A stretch of DNA of 64,000 bases. It comes from Brachycybe producta. Taxonomy: Eukaryota > Arthropoda > Diplopoda > Playtdesmida > Andrognathidae. Both the position numbers and the translations under genes were made by a program. Shown one piece after another: positions 31,943 to 43,429 of this stretch (its first letter is position 1; each line of letters opens with the position of its first letter). Below the pieces are notes generated by a model that was not told the origin of the DNA, searched no databases, and was given only the letters and a program-made list of their open reading frames with translations. The stretch covers positions 117,501 to 181,500 of the forward strand of contig JAUPFP010000009.1 in the NCBI GenBank assembly GCA_036925085.1. Reading direction: 5' to 3'.

Positions 31943-33155
31943 ATTTCCGGAACCAGAGGTGTCCAAACGAAAATGAAAACTGTCCATAAAGTTCATTGAG
32001 AGTACAATCCAATGGAACAAGTTTCAGACTTGTCCTATTTCCGGTTTAAATTCTAGGATAACCTTCAGGTATACCTTAATGGTATTTCAAACGACTGTAT
32101 TTCCGGAGCCAGAGGTGTCCGAACAAAATTGAAAATTGTCCATTGAAGCCCATTGAGAGTATAATCTAATGGAACAAGTTTCAGAATTGTCCCATTTCCG
32201 GTTTCCATTCTAGGATAACCTTGGGGTATACCTTAATGGTATTTCAAACGACTGTATTTCCGGAACCGGAGGTGTCTGAACAAAATTGAAAACTGTCCAT
32301 TGAAGTCCATTGAGAGTACAATCCAATGGAACAAGTTTCAGACTTGTCCCATTTCAGGGTTTCCATTCTAGCATAACCCTGGGTTATATCTTAAAGGTAT
32401 TTCAAAATAGTCTATTTCCGGAACCAGAGGTGTCCAAACGAAAATGAAAACTGTCCATAAAGTCCATTGAGCATATTATGCAATGGAACAAGTTTCAGAC
32501 TTGTCACATTTGTGGTTTCCATTCTAGGATAACCATGGAGTATACCTTAATGGTATTTCAAATTAGTCTATTTCCGTTACCAGAGGTGTCCAAACGAAAA
32601 TGAAAACTGTCCATTGAAGTCCATTGAGAGTACAATCCAATGGAACAAGTTTCTGACTTGTCCCATTTCCGGTTTCCAGTCTAGCATAACCTTGGGGTAT
32701 ACCTTAATTGTATTTCAAAATAGTCTATTTCCGAAACCAGAGGTGTCCAACGAAAATGAAAACTGTCCATAAAGTCCATTCAGTTTACAATCCAATGGAA
32801 CAAGTTTCAGACTTGTCCTACTTCCGGTTTCAATTTTAGGATAACCTTGGAGTATACCTTAATGGTATTTCAAACGACTGTATTTCCGGAACCAGAGGTG
32901 TCCAAACGAAAATGAAAACTGTCCATATAGTCCATTTAGCATATTATGCAATGGAACAAGTTTTAGACTTGTCCCATTTGCGGTTTCCATTCTAGGATAA
33001 CATTGGAGTATACCTTAATGGTATTTCAAACAACAGTATTTCCGGAACCGGAAGTGTTCGAACAAAATTGAAAACTGTCCATTGAAGTCCATTGAGAGTA
33101 CAATCCAATGGAACAAGTTTCAGACTTGTCCCAATTTCGGTTTCCATTGTACAAA
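31943..33155. repeat. Satellite array, about 156-bp period, 7.7 copies
   Basis: Units begin with ATTTCCGGAACCAGAGGTGT or a close variant at 31943, 32099, 32256, 32414, 32570, 32727, 32882 and 33038 (spacings 155-158). Each carries AATGGAACAAGTTTCAGACT in the middle and GGTATACCTTAATGGTATTT near its end. Units differ at perhaps one base in ten to fifteen. The last unit is partial. No coding potential is seen. The array starts exactly where Gypsy-C integrase breaks off. Confidence 0.92.
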
Positions 33156-33488
33156 ACCTTTGCTGCACGTCAGAATTTATATAAATTTAAATAAATGAAG
33201 AAATGAACAGCTTTTTTTCTCAAGGTCAACTATATGTTGCACCCTTCCCATCCAAGAACCCCATGATATTAAATTGGAGAGGGGAAAAGGTTGGAAAGTG
33301 TAGAGGGAGAGAGAGAAAGAAACATGGAAGGTTGAAAAAAGTGGGAGGGGTGGCTGAAATTGAAATGAAAGGAGTAAAAAAAGGAACAAACGATGCGCAT
33401 GAGCACACCAGAGAAAATGAAAAGCTCATTTTCTCTTTCAAATAAAAAAGGAGAGGGGATAATAGTAGCAATATTAAACTAGAATTTA
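33156..33488. other. AT-rich and purine-rich spacer, nothing recognised
   Basis: The stretch holds an AT-rich segment (33170-33200) and a GA-rich strand (33280-33370, with runs of GAGAGAGAGAAAG). No gene or known repeat was recognised. Confidence 0.6.
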
Positions 33489-33634
33489 TCACAGGCAATT
33501 GTGCCCAGCATTAGAATTTCTTTTACTCCTACCTTTGATGAATGTCATCAATTTCTAATTTGTTTGTTACTTGGTCTGACGTCATAATAGGGCGGAGGAA
33601 AAGAAATTCTAAGGCAGGACACAATTGCCTGTGA
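33489..33634. mobile_element. Small foldback/MITE-like element
   Basis: TCACAGGCAATTGTG at the left and CACAATTGCCTGTGA at the right are perfect inverted repeats. The pairing continues imperfectly through TTAGAATTTCTTTT and AAAAGAAATTCTAA, about 36 bp in all. The total length is 146 bp. A target duplication is not clear (flanks ATTTA and ATTTG). Confidence 0.65.
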
Positions 33635-33639
33635 ATTTG

Positions 33640-33858
33640 GCTCCGGTCATTTATGATGGGTTACCTCACTAGTTTTGTAATAATTAAACTATAATAATTT
33701 TGTTACAATTAAACAATCTTTAAAGAATTTATATTAATAAAATGAAGTTCTCTGATCTTATTAAAAAAATTCATATTAGTGATCCGCGGCAATTAAAATT
33801 TTGAATTTAGTGGTCCGTGAGGTCCGAAAGGTTGGCCACCGCTGGCCTAGCTAACAGC
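33640..33858. mobile_element. Possible hAT-like DNA transposon end
   Basis: The stretch ends GTCCGAAAGGTTGGCCACCGCTG, which resembles the inverted terminal sequence of many hAT elements (CAG.GGTGGCCAACC read in reverse). The opposite end was not found. It is an inference from one terminus only. Confidence 0.35.
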
Positions 33859-33879
33859 CTTCGGAGCGAGCACAAAATT

Positions 33880-34175
33880 TGCACTGTAGGCTGCTTGTGG
33901 TAAGCAGCCAGGTAGATGGCATGTTGTGTCCAGCAGGCCTCTCACTATACGTTTCTATGGGTGAGAGATCAGGTGTTAACGCCATCCAACCCCAGGAGGA
34001 GTCACCTGGGAATATGTAATGGCCACATCAGCCATTACTTGAAACAGTTGATAGGCAGTGTGGAAATGCTGTTGGAGGCCAGGCCGGCCTCCAACCCACA
34101 TGCTATTTTGGTTTTTTCATTGTTGTGTTATGGGTTTTCTGTTGGTTAAGCTGGCCAGCAGCTTCTTTAAATATT
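33880..34175 (+). mobile_element. LTR fragment, Gypsy-A/C type, diverged
   Basis: It shares the LTR order of features: paired GCTGCTTGTG and AAGCAGCC stems, CAGCAGGCCTCTCAC, GAGAGATCAGGTG, AATGGCCACATCAGCCATT, GGCAGTGTG and GGAGGCCAGGCCGGCCTCC, each with counterparts at 14960-15190. Both ends are missing or unreadable. Confidence 0.65.
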
Positions 34176-34584
34176 GTTTCATTTGTAAAAGCATATTCAC
34201 AATAGGCTGGTTTACAAGCTGCTGGTTGCTGCTGGCTAATAGCACCAAATGCAAGCAATGGTTGCTTTGGGTTCACACTTGTCCAATCACTGCTGGTATT
34301 AGCAGCACAAGGCATCCAATCACCATGTTGCAAAAGCACAAAATCTAACAACCAACCCACCAAAGCAGTGGAGTTTCAACTACCCACTAGTGCCACTACT
34401 AGTGACAAAGGGTTCACACTAGCTGGAACAAACTGTAGTAGCAGGAAGAAAGTCACATGACAAGCTGGTAGCTGCTAAAATTGGACATGTTCACCTTTGC
34501 TGGAGAAAGCAGCTGTTGGTAGCAGTTCAGACTATGCTGCTAGAAGACTAGCACCACACCGGTCTTATTACGACCCTTACGGGT
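34176..34584. other. Unresolved spacer
   Basis: No gene is seen. GGTTCACACT occurs twice (34268 and 34409) and many short CAGCAG or GCTGCT words occur, which suggests a decayed foldback element, but no clean terminal repeat could be defined. Confidence 0.4.
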
Positions 34585-35557
34585 TGTAACACCTTGACTG
34601 TGTGTTGATGGGTTTCCACCAGGAGTTTACCTGGTGGAAACACCCTCACGATGTACTTTTCCCAGTTCATCACCATCCACTATGCCCTTTGGTATCAGTT
34701 GTGACGGTAATCACCATACTCTACTGAATCTGGATGGTCGAAACCAGCCAGAAACGGCACCACAGTAATTTTAAGGGGAAAATCACCAAAAAAAACACAG
34801 CCTAAAACCAAAATTCACCAGCCAAAGCCGGACAAATTTTGGCAACACAAACTTCCGATGGTGCTCTGCCCGTCTACTGTGAGAAACAGTCCAGAAGACC
34901 ATTTCACCGTGTTGTCGGAGTCAACACGTCGTAATCCAACCAATAAAAGTTTGCGATGCAAGATGAAATACCGGCTCCCCAACCCACTCAAAGGGAATCA
35001 GACCAAACCATCCAAGAGGTGTAATGTGGTGCAAGTGGTAAAAGCCACTCACCACCCCCAAAGTGAAGACCCAAATAACTCACAGTTATATAGAATAATT
35101 AGTAATTTATTCATGAAGCAATTAAAACAAATTGAAGTATTTACAGATGTTGCTGACCAGGCTTGGCCAGCAGTAAAAACAGAAAACAATATAATAATGG
35201 TTTCCAAGATGGGCACCATGTGCCAACTTGGAAAACCAAAATTCAAACAATAAAACAAAGAGATGAAAAGGCTGAAGCAGAGCCTCTGGCTGATTTCTCT
35301 TTCAGGGTCCTACCCACTGCCAGGAGACCACCTTAGTATAGACTTATATACCCAGGTGGGGTGACATCCTTCCTCCATGATGCATCTGGAAGGAACACCT
35401 GTAAATAAAAACACCTCTCACCAATGCTATTCCTCCATGGCATTTAGAAAGGCCTGGACTAGACACAAGATGGCAGATCTACCATTTGCTAACCAAGCAA
35501 ATGGGAATTCCTCTGCACCCACCATTTTGGTGGTGAGTGACCAACAGTGTTGTCACA
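34585..35557 (-). mobile_element. Gypsy-D 3' LTR (or solo LTR)
   Basis: It runs from TGTAACACCTTGACTGTG to AGTGTTGTCACA, 973 bp, with the same terminal pattern as the Gypsy-A and B LTRs. It contains CCGATGGTGCTCTGCC and TTATTCATGAAGCAATT stretches typical of the family's promoter-polyadenylation region. A matching right LTR was not found. The internal pol remnant to the right is in the matching (minus) orientation. Confidence 0.65.
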
Positions 35558-38500
35558 CCTACTTAAGTCAGCATTCCCCCAGAGATAATCAAATGGTAGA
35601 AAGATGAGTATATGGCCGTTTCTGCCTTCCAGAGGATAGCACACTTTCCCGTCACACAGTACAGGTAGACCTTTCCCTTTCTATTATCATAACTAGCGAG
35701 AGAAGTCCAAAGTCAAAGTCCTCTCAACCTGGACCTGATGCAGCCTGAACTTTAAATGTTAACTTTAACTGTTAAATGTTTAAATGACCAGATTCCTCCC
35801 ACACTACATGTGGGAATGTGCAGTTTCATGTTATCAACATGAAATCGGTCTTGCACTTTTCAACTATGAATTCCACCTTGTAGGCTAGGTTGATAAACTG
35901 CTTAACGGCCATATAAAGGTGAGATTTGTAACCAAGGTGCCAATTCTTGGCTTGACCGAGAATACCAGCCATGTCCCTAATCCAGACTTTCATACCAAGC
36001 TGATAAAGGCTAATAATAAAGGCTGATAATACTGGCTTCAACCAGCCAGTATTACTCACTTCTGCTTTTACTAACCTGGCACCAGGTTCTGGCATGACTG
36101 CTCCTCCATGGCATGACTGTTGAGCACATTGTGGCTGGACCAATGGAAATAAGATTATTGATTCAAATATGGGGCTCACGCAAAAACAGTAGCTGATATG
36201 AAAAAACACTTTTGTACACTCTTGAACAGCTGTGCTATAGGATCACACAGAAAATGGCAATTTATCCCAACATTCACAATGCGCTCCTGGAAGAGAACAA
36301 GGTGATGCTTGATGGTTTTCATTACTCTTATATGTAAATTCCATAAGCTGTTAGCTCACACATGGTATGCCATTGTTTATTGATGCACTACATTATACCA
36401 CTCCCTGAACTAGAGCATGACTTTGCTTAAAAACTGGAACCCAAGATCCAAGGATCTTGGATCTCATCCATCAGGAACTTCGACACACATGGCTGAAGCC
36501 CGTCATACCACTTACAATACACCTAGCTAGTGAAATAGGTCACCATGATCAACACATAGGTGACTCCACCCACTGATGCAGGAAATGGGCCTATGAAGTA
36601 CATTCCCCAGGTGTGAACTTGGTTCTCCAAAACTATAGGGTGTAAGAACCCCTGAATGTGAATGAATTGTCTGGCTCATTGACATACCAGGCACAACTGA
36701 ACATATTTGGTTGAGTCCCACTTCATTCAAACCCAGAAGGTTTAGTGCAGATGCAAATAGGTTTTAAACACCCTGAAGTGACCAGCTTCAGGGCGGCCAA
36801 GCAGAATCAACAAGCAGGAAGCTAGACACAACTGCAGAACCACCAACACATGCTGCTGTTGATCATGTGTTGACCGAAAGGTGTACAGCAGCCATCCTAA
36901 ACTGGAACTGAAGATTGGAGTTGGGATCGGTGAAAAACTAGTTCTTCACCTAGATACACCAGCTATTGCTGTTTTGTTCCTTCACTGAGTCGATTTTGGA
37001 ACAGACTTGGTAAATGACCTCATTCATGTCAGCTTTGAAGTGCTCCAGTAAGGATGGATCCACAACCTCCTTCCCTAGATAACAACTTAAAGTATAAGTG
37101 TCCACATGAAGTTTTCTCTTCTTGAACTCAATCTTATACTGGTACTCTTGTAATTGCATCTGCCAATGCCCCAACCTGTCTTACAGGTTCTTGGCAGTCT
37201 GCAGTTGACATAAATCATGGTGGTCAGTGGGGATCACCAACTCATGGTTAAAGATTTATGAAAACAATGGACACCTGTCACCCTCGTTGGCACCTTACAA
37301 GACCCAAGTCTGGAGCAATTTCTTTCACACTCATTACATGGCTGAGATACTGGCAATCATACCCCCGATCTTGGCCAGCGTACTGTCTGCCTTGGACAGT
37401 ACATTGGCCTTCACAGTTTAGATATTTAGCAGAGAAACTGGATGAGGCAGCAGGTGCAGAGTATTTGGCCTTTACCTTCCAGTGCCTCCCAGTATGAAGT
37501 GACATTTATCCCTCAGCCATCATACCCGCTTTGAGCAGAAAGGCAGTATCAACAAACAACATCATGGTTCTTGCTGTCGATTCCCAGAGTCATCTGTGGA
37601 TCACTGGCAGGAGCCAGTTTGAAACTGGTGCATTTCACCACATCAATGTAATTCCAATAAAATGCCTGGGCCAACTTAGTCTATCCCTGTTGCGTTGTTT
37701 ACAGCTGCCAGAATAGGATGAGCTTGGTCCACTAAGCAGAAGCCTTTATCGTAGCTTCTTTCAGCTCCTGCCGTGTTATGTCTAGATGACCCGATCCCAA
37801 TGAGCATAGTGCATTTCTGTTGGACCATCCAGCAGATATGTGAAATAACTGCACCTGCCTCATACACCCACCACTGGGACTGGGTCATGGCTTCGAACTG
37901 CCGAAGAAATGGCAATATATCATCTCATCCATCATAATGGGCAAATGAGTGGAGACATAAAGAGATCATCCTGATAAGCAGCAAAACTAAGTCTATGGCG
38001 TTGCATTCCCCTTTTGTTTTTCAATCAAAACTTGAAAGTTTTTGGGAAATAAACTGTTTCTATGTGCAAAAAGTTGCTGAAGTTTTTTTTAATATTTTGA
38101 ATTTGGAACTTTAACGATGCCGATCCAGATGCAAACCTGGATACAACACTCTAAAAAGGGACCCAATAGAGCGACACAATTTATCAGCTTTTAGTAAGGT
38201 GCAAGCCTGGGGAGTAACAGACAGCGAAAAGATCCTTTAAGCTGTAAAAGTTCATAAAATAGGAACTTGTGAGGAAACGAGAGGGACCAATTTCTTCCCT
38301 TCCTCCTGAACCAGAGTAGAATCAGTGGCCTAGCCAACCACTGTTAAGTGGATTCTATTCCCCCTGGAAGGTGGTTTGTTGCAATAGGGCATGGTCACAT
38401 GACCTGCGGGAAGTGTACACAACTCTTACTTTACATGGGGCTTTAGGATTTCAAGAACTCGGCAGCCTCGGCCATATCTGGATTCAAGGCACACACAACA

Positions 38501-38640
38501 AAGTACATCTTTGTGGGCCCATCTAGCAAGCTAGTGAAATGGCTACACATGGTTTTTTTGTCCATCCGAACTCGATTTTGCCTCAAACTTCCTTATGTAC
38601 GCATAAATATCCTCCACCACATTATACAACCATAATGCCT
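35558..38640 (-). pseudogene. Gypsy-D internal region, heavily degenerate gag and pol
   Basis: Minus-strand matches to Gypsy-A proteins occur in order. The integrase carboxyl end is at 35826-36000 (INLAYKVEFI). The integrase core surroundings are at 36527-36600, where WSHLCVDHG corresponds to the GGVTYVLIMVD part. The RNase H-integrase linker is at 36950-37174 (GHWQMQLQEYQYKIEFKK, EVIYQVCSKIDSV). Gag low-complexity sequence is at 37340-37430 and gag capsid-like sequence at 37676-37915 (PFLRQFEAM). Another gag-like piece, FEAK then a LARW or LLDGP-type block, lies at 38470-38610, so parts of two copies may be present. Protease, reverse transcriptase and ORF3 are absent. Stops are frequent. Confidence 0.65.
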
Positions 38641-39584
38641 GAAAATCTAACAGCAAAACAAGAGCTGGGTGCCACCTAGCAACTGATGCACCTTAGTGCA
38701 CCCATTACTTTTTGCTTGTAAGGCTCCTCTAATTAAGCTGCCTGAGTCAGAGTTGCCTGGAAAGGCACAGGGTGATGCAGGTGGCTTCCAAGTCCTGCTC
38801 AGGTTAAGTAAGCCATCAAGCATAAGACACTACCATCAAGCTCTCCATGTCAAACATATCACTAGCAACCTCAGGGCTGCATGATGGTAGTTTTGCCATG
38901 GTGTTACAGAATCCGAAAAATCACAATCAAAACTGACTTCTAACAGTAAGTAACCGACAAACCCATAAAACTGAGTTGCAACAATCAGAACTGGAATAAT
39001 TATTAAAACTGTGTGAAATGTAATACTAACAGCAAAACAACAGACGAAAATAAGTTTCAATAGCTGAAAACGAAACAACGGTTACCATCAACTATGATGG
39101 TTGCTTTGACCATCTGACTTTGGGGTAAGTGTCTATACTGATTCTATTCGATCAACGAGTGGCACTGCTTGCTCTTGACAGCCCTAGGCATGGCTGGCAA
39201 CTATCCACCATACTTTTAACAGTTCAAAAATAAATTTTAAGTAAAAAAAGCAGAAAATATATCCGATTTTGTCTTATTTTGTTCGTTTTAATTAAATTAT
39301 TAACTTAGGTATTAATAGTAAGCGCATATAAGCACATATAAGCACAAAATAAGCACGTATAATATATATGGTGAAAAGTTCTGGGACCTACCGCTCTTAT
39401 TTTATTTAGCGCCTTTTTATTTTGGGGTTCAATAACTTTTTTCACGTTGTGTATTTTGATAGAGCTTCTGGGCCACTCGTTACAGTAAGGTACCAATTGA
39501 TCCAGATTCTATTTTTGTGTTGACCTTATCGTTTCCCCTCTTATAAATATTATGTTCACTTCCACATGAGTGGGTTTTATGGGG
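38641..39584. other. AT-rich spacer, nothing recognised
   Basis: No coding sequence or clear repeat was recognised. The right part (39200-39560) is AT-rich. Confidence 0.55.
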
Positions 39585-40075
39585 TTTTAAGATACGAAGT
39601 ATTTTCACTCGTATCTTAAGTGGTTGGCTAGGTCACTTATTCTACCTGGCCAGAAAGGACTATAATACCTAGTTAACATTCTCACTAGTCTCTTTGAAAA
39701 GAATCACAGTTTTGAGGATCTTTTGTCTTCGTACTTCAGCAGACTTTTATCTATAAATCATCCTTGAAGATGGCATTGAACTGCTTGGCTTTAAGTTGCA
39801 GGTTTGCACCTGATCGCTGCTTGTAGTAGACGATGAAGTGTAAAGCTGCAATTGATGATGAATGCAAAATTGAAAGTAAATAATAATTTCCACACTGGTT
39901 TAAAGTTAATAAAGATTTATTTCGTAGATAAAAATAATTATTCCGAACTTGGTTTAACATACAAAAATATCGTTTCTACAATCTATCCCAAGTTGGACAT
40001 AGATTCTCTGTTTTTAAAAAATGAACTCTAGCAATCTATCCTAAGTCGGGGCATAGATTCTCTGTTTTTATAGTG
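39585..40075 (+). repeat. Dispersed repeat, copy 2, with a short internal duplication
   Basis: The first about 330 bp match 14540-14830 in order and orientation. Then CAATCTATCC.AAGT and CATAGATTCTCTGTTTTTA occur twice (about 39980-40018 and 40033-40071), a tandem duplication of some 52 bp. No ORF is seen. AATAAAGATTTATT near 39910 could be a polyadenylation region of an LTR. Confidence 0.55.
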
Positions 40076-40309
40076 ACCATCAAACATAAAAATACATCTC
40101 TATTTATAGTCAGATTCTCAGGAAACGTTTCTCTCATTGGATAATTAACAAGTTTAAGACCAAATGGACCAATCAAAGAATTGGTGTAATTAGCCAAACT
40201 GCTGACTCACACGTTTTGCCCCTTATCTTGCATGATCCTATATACAACAAGGGATTCATGGAACCCTATAGACCTCCATTGCTTTAATATATCAAATAAC
40301 CAACTTTTT

Positions 40310-41230
40310 TCATTGTTACATGCGTGCGCATAAGTACGCACAAGAACACATGTGTGCGCATGAGTACGCACATGAACACACGTGTGTGCATGAGTATGCA
40401 CATGGACACACGTGTGCACATGAGTACGTACATTAACACACGTGCGCGCATGAGTACGCACATGTATAACGTCCTGACTGGACTGTCAAAATAACCACCC
40501 GGTAAAAACGCAAAACTTACCAAGCACCAAGCCCCGATGCGGGGACGGGACCGCACCTGTAGCCGCCTCCGCACGGTGAACCTCTTGGGTGGTGTCAACG
40601 CAGAGCTCCCGATGGTGCATACACATATACACATGTGCGTACACATGCATAGACATGTATGCACGTGCGCACATGAGTACGCACATGAGTATGCACATGT
40701 GTGCATGTGTATGCACTTGTGCGCACATGAGTATGCACATGAGTATGCACATGTGTGCATGTGTACGCACTTGTGCGCATGTGTACGCACATGTGTATAT
40801 GTGTACGCACTTGTGCGCATGTGTATGCACTTGTGCGCATGTGTATGCACTTGTGGGCATGTGTATGCACTTGTGGGCACGTGTATGCACTTGTGGGCAC
40901 GTGTATGTACGTGTGCACATGTGTATGCATGTGTACGCACATGTACACACTAATGCACATGTGTATGCATATGTACACACTTATGCACACACGTACACAC
41001 TTGTGCGCATATGTGCACACAGTACACACTAGTGCGCATATGTACACACATGTACACGCTTGTGTGCACGTGTACGCACATGTACACACTTGTGTGCATG
41101 TGTACGCACATGTACACACTTGTGCGCACGTGTATGCACTTGTGCACACGTGTATGCACATGTACACACGTGTGCGCATGTGTATATAGATAAGCACACA
41201 TGTATGTACTCACGTACATGACATCGTTAC
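40310..41230. repeat. Alternating purine-pyrimidine microsatellite with an embedded LTR piece
   Basis: Long runs of CACATGTGTACGCA-like words alternate purine and pyrimidine almost without break over about 40310-40462 and 40613-41215, the kind of DNA that can adopt a Z form. Six frames are open simply because TG and CA repeats rarely make stops, so none of the His/Cys/Tyr-rich reading frames here is a real gene. The copies vary in a roughly 12-bp pattern. Confidence 0.9.
40463..40613 (-). mobile_element. Truncated Gypsy-A-type LTR inside the microsatellite
   Basis: TGTATAACGTCCTGACTGGA, then AAACTTACCAAGCACC and GGGGACGGGACCGCACCTGT, follow the first 150 bp of the Gypsy-A LTR (50808 onward). 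It is sharply bounded by microsatellite on both sides, and the other about 650 bp are gone. The U5 GTAAG core survives on the minus strand. Confidence 0.78.
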
Positions 41231-42914
41231 ATGTGATGCGCATGCGTCTTTCATTTGTAATAATACTGTTTAAAATGAAAATACGTCACATGTATTCTAA
41301 TATACAAAAATAATAACAGAACGTAGAAAAGAACACCCCTCCTAAATAATAGATAAGTCCCCCTTTTGAATGCTACAACTGGAAAGAGGAAGAATCTCGA
41401 TTTTTTCAAAAAAAAATTACATTTTTAAAAAATCGAAATTGTATATATCAAATCGCTCTAAAATTCTTCCAATTTCCAGTTTCATCGTCAGAATGTGTAC
41501 ATCATTTTAGTTCTGATGACATTTTATTGTAGGTGACCCTGTTTTTGAGTTGTTCGACTCACAAACAAATATGACCAAAAACTCAAAATTTGTTTCTAAA
41601 AAATTCATAAAAAAATAACCCCTGGGTAAAATGTTCTAATTTTTTGTCAGCAGCATCATATTGACCCACGGAATCAAATACAAAATACTGCATGTGTTTA
41701 TCTCATTCCGTTCGTGAGTTGTTCGACCCACTAAATCGGGTTCCGGACACACACACACACATAAACACACGCATCCATACAGACATCCTGTTTTGCCCCG
41801 TTTCTAGCATGATCCTATATGGCATATGGTTTTAGGGCAAATGTCCCTTTAGGGACAGCAGTTTTTGGGCAAATGTTCCTTTAGGGCAAATATTTTTAGG
41901 ATAAATGTTGCTTTAGGGCAAATGCCACACACCCCTCTCAAGTTGATTGGAAAAATGTATTGAGTTGAATATGAATAAAGAATACATGATTTTAATTAAG
42001 GAATTATGGGGTGAGTTGACAACCTTTGCCATTTAATTGGGGGGTTGACTTTTGTTTTTATATATAAATTTAAAATGGCGTTATTTGGTGACTCATAAAA
42101 GTCACTTCATTTTTAAGTTTTTTTTATGATTTTAATTTACTTTTAATTTTCAAAATTATTTTCGAAATCGTTGAAAAAAGTAACCCGTGTAATCAAGCTA
42201 TGGACAATTTTTGATCATAAACAAAAGTGTACAAATGATTTTTTGTAAATTTTACCGTCCTAGGACGGGCTATACTACTAGTGTAACAGAATAGTAATAG
42301 TGGCCCATGCTATCCGTTTCACTAACGGAGTCGTGACCACTGCATTTGCCCTAGTGCTTTTTGTAATTGAACAAGCCTTGTATATAATAGATGACTATGA
42401 CTAATTAGTCTACTAGTCTATCAAATAACAAACATAATAAATACTAGAATATAGGTTAAATGTTTGCTCTATACTACCCACAAGCAAGTGAACCCTTTTC
42501 CGAGGAATAGGAAAACAAAAGCAATTGTGTAGCTATTTTCTATTGTGAATAGTATACGGAGTATTCGAAACCCATATTTACTTAAGATACAACATGAATA
42601 AAGTCATAGTTAGTGTTAAGAAATTTAGTACTATATAGTATGCAGTAGCTTACATATGGAGCAAGACTTTCCAACATGGGTACTTCAACTCCACTTCCAA
42701 ACACATTTGAATGAGGATTCTCTTCTAACCTGTTAAAAAGATTAAACGCATTAGGAAAAAAAGTTTTCTTAAAAGATCATATTGTGGAGAACAAACATAT
42801 TCAGCGCTATATGCCATTTTGAATCAATGGCAGGTAGGAGAAACCCTCAGGGTCAAACTGTCTGTATTTTTTTATTTTTTTAGAATACATGGTCAAGATG
42901 ACCTTGATTATAGT
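41231..42914. other. AT-rich spacer with small repeats
   Basis: No gene is seen. TTTAGGGCAAATG-like words recur at about 41832-41925. GTTTTGCCCC followed by a TAGCATGATCCTATAT-like phrase at 41793-41821 repeats the phrase at 40213-40243, so the same short sequence flanks the microsatellite on both sides. The rest shows nothing I recognise. Confidence 0.5.
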
Positions 42915-43093
42915 TGTGACGACTCAGTCTGGCTCCTATTTATTTGAAGGAGCATACTAAACTCCTGATGGTGGTCTTCTACACTGCTGCAGTAGGCAGC
43001 CAAACTTCGATCCCTCCCAAAGTGGAGTCTGGATGGGTAAGTTAGGGGATAACTTTCCGGGGTATTGTGGACAGCCCAGGGCGGGTTGTCACA
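42915..43093 (+). mobile_element. Internally deleted 179-bp solo LTR
   Basis: It starts TGTGACGACTCAGTCTGGCT and ends GGGTTGTCACA. The left part carries the Gypsy-B LTR start followed by a Gypsy-A/C-like GATGGTGGTCTTC...GCAGTAGGCAGCC stretch. The right part carries GGGTAAGTTAGGGG, the conserved GTAAGT at 43037-43042. The flanks TAGT and TAGG suggest a 4-bp duplication with one change. Most of the LTR body is deleted. Confidence 0.65.
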
Positions 43094-43429
43094 TAGGGAT
43101 ATGTACTCCTTTTGCCATACTTTGCTAGTTGTACATAATATTAATTATTGTAATCTCTCTTTCCTCTCTGTGCAATAATCTTCCAAAAAGACACTAGGTG
43201 AAATGGTATTAGAGCATATCTTTTAGGTCAAATTATGTGTTTTAGTGCCAAACATGAATATACTGTAGTATAGCTGTATATGTAGAAAGCTATGAGGACA
43301 CATCTTAATCAACTTGTCTTGCATGTGCAGGGTGGTTGTCGGGACACCCAGGTACTCTTAATTCCCATTGTAGGGTCATAGGAGGTATTCCTGGCAAATT
43401 TGGTTCCTATATTTGAAAGGGTGTAGGCA

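Noticed and set aside
31943..33155. 156-bp repeats considered as a second LTR of Gypsy-C
   Set aside because: The units share no sequence with the Gypsy-C LTR and repeat head to tail nearly eight times, as a satellite does.
33203..33498. Short frames in the GA-rich spacer
   Set aside because: They are low-complexity purine-rich sequence and its complement. No start context, domain or conservation is visible.
34200..34560. A foldback element with ends near GGTTCACACT
   Set aside because: The repeated words are direct, not inverted, and no terminal inverted repeat or target duplication could be defined by eye.
40284..41243. Long overlapping His/Cys/Tyr/Thr-rich open frames on both strands
   Set aside because: They arise from the alternating purine-pyrimidine microsatellite, which makes few stops in any frame. 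They show no domain and no codon structure.
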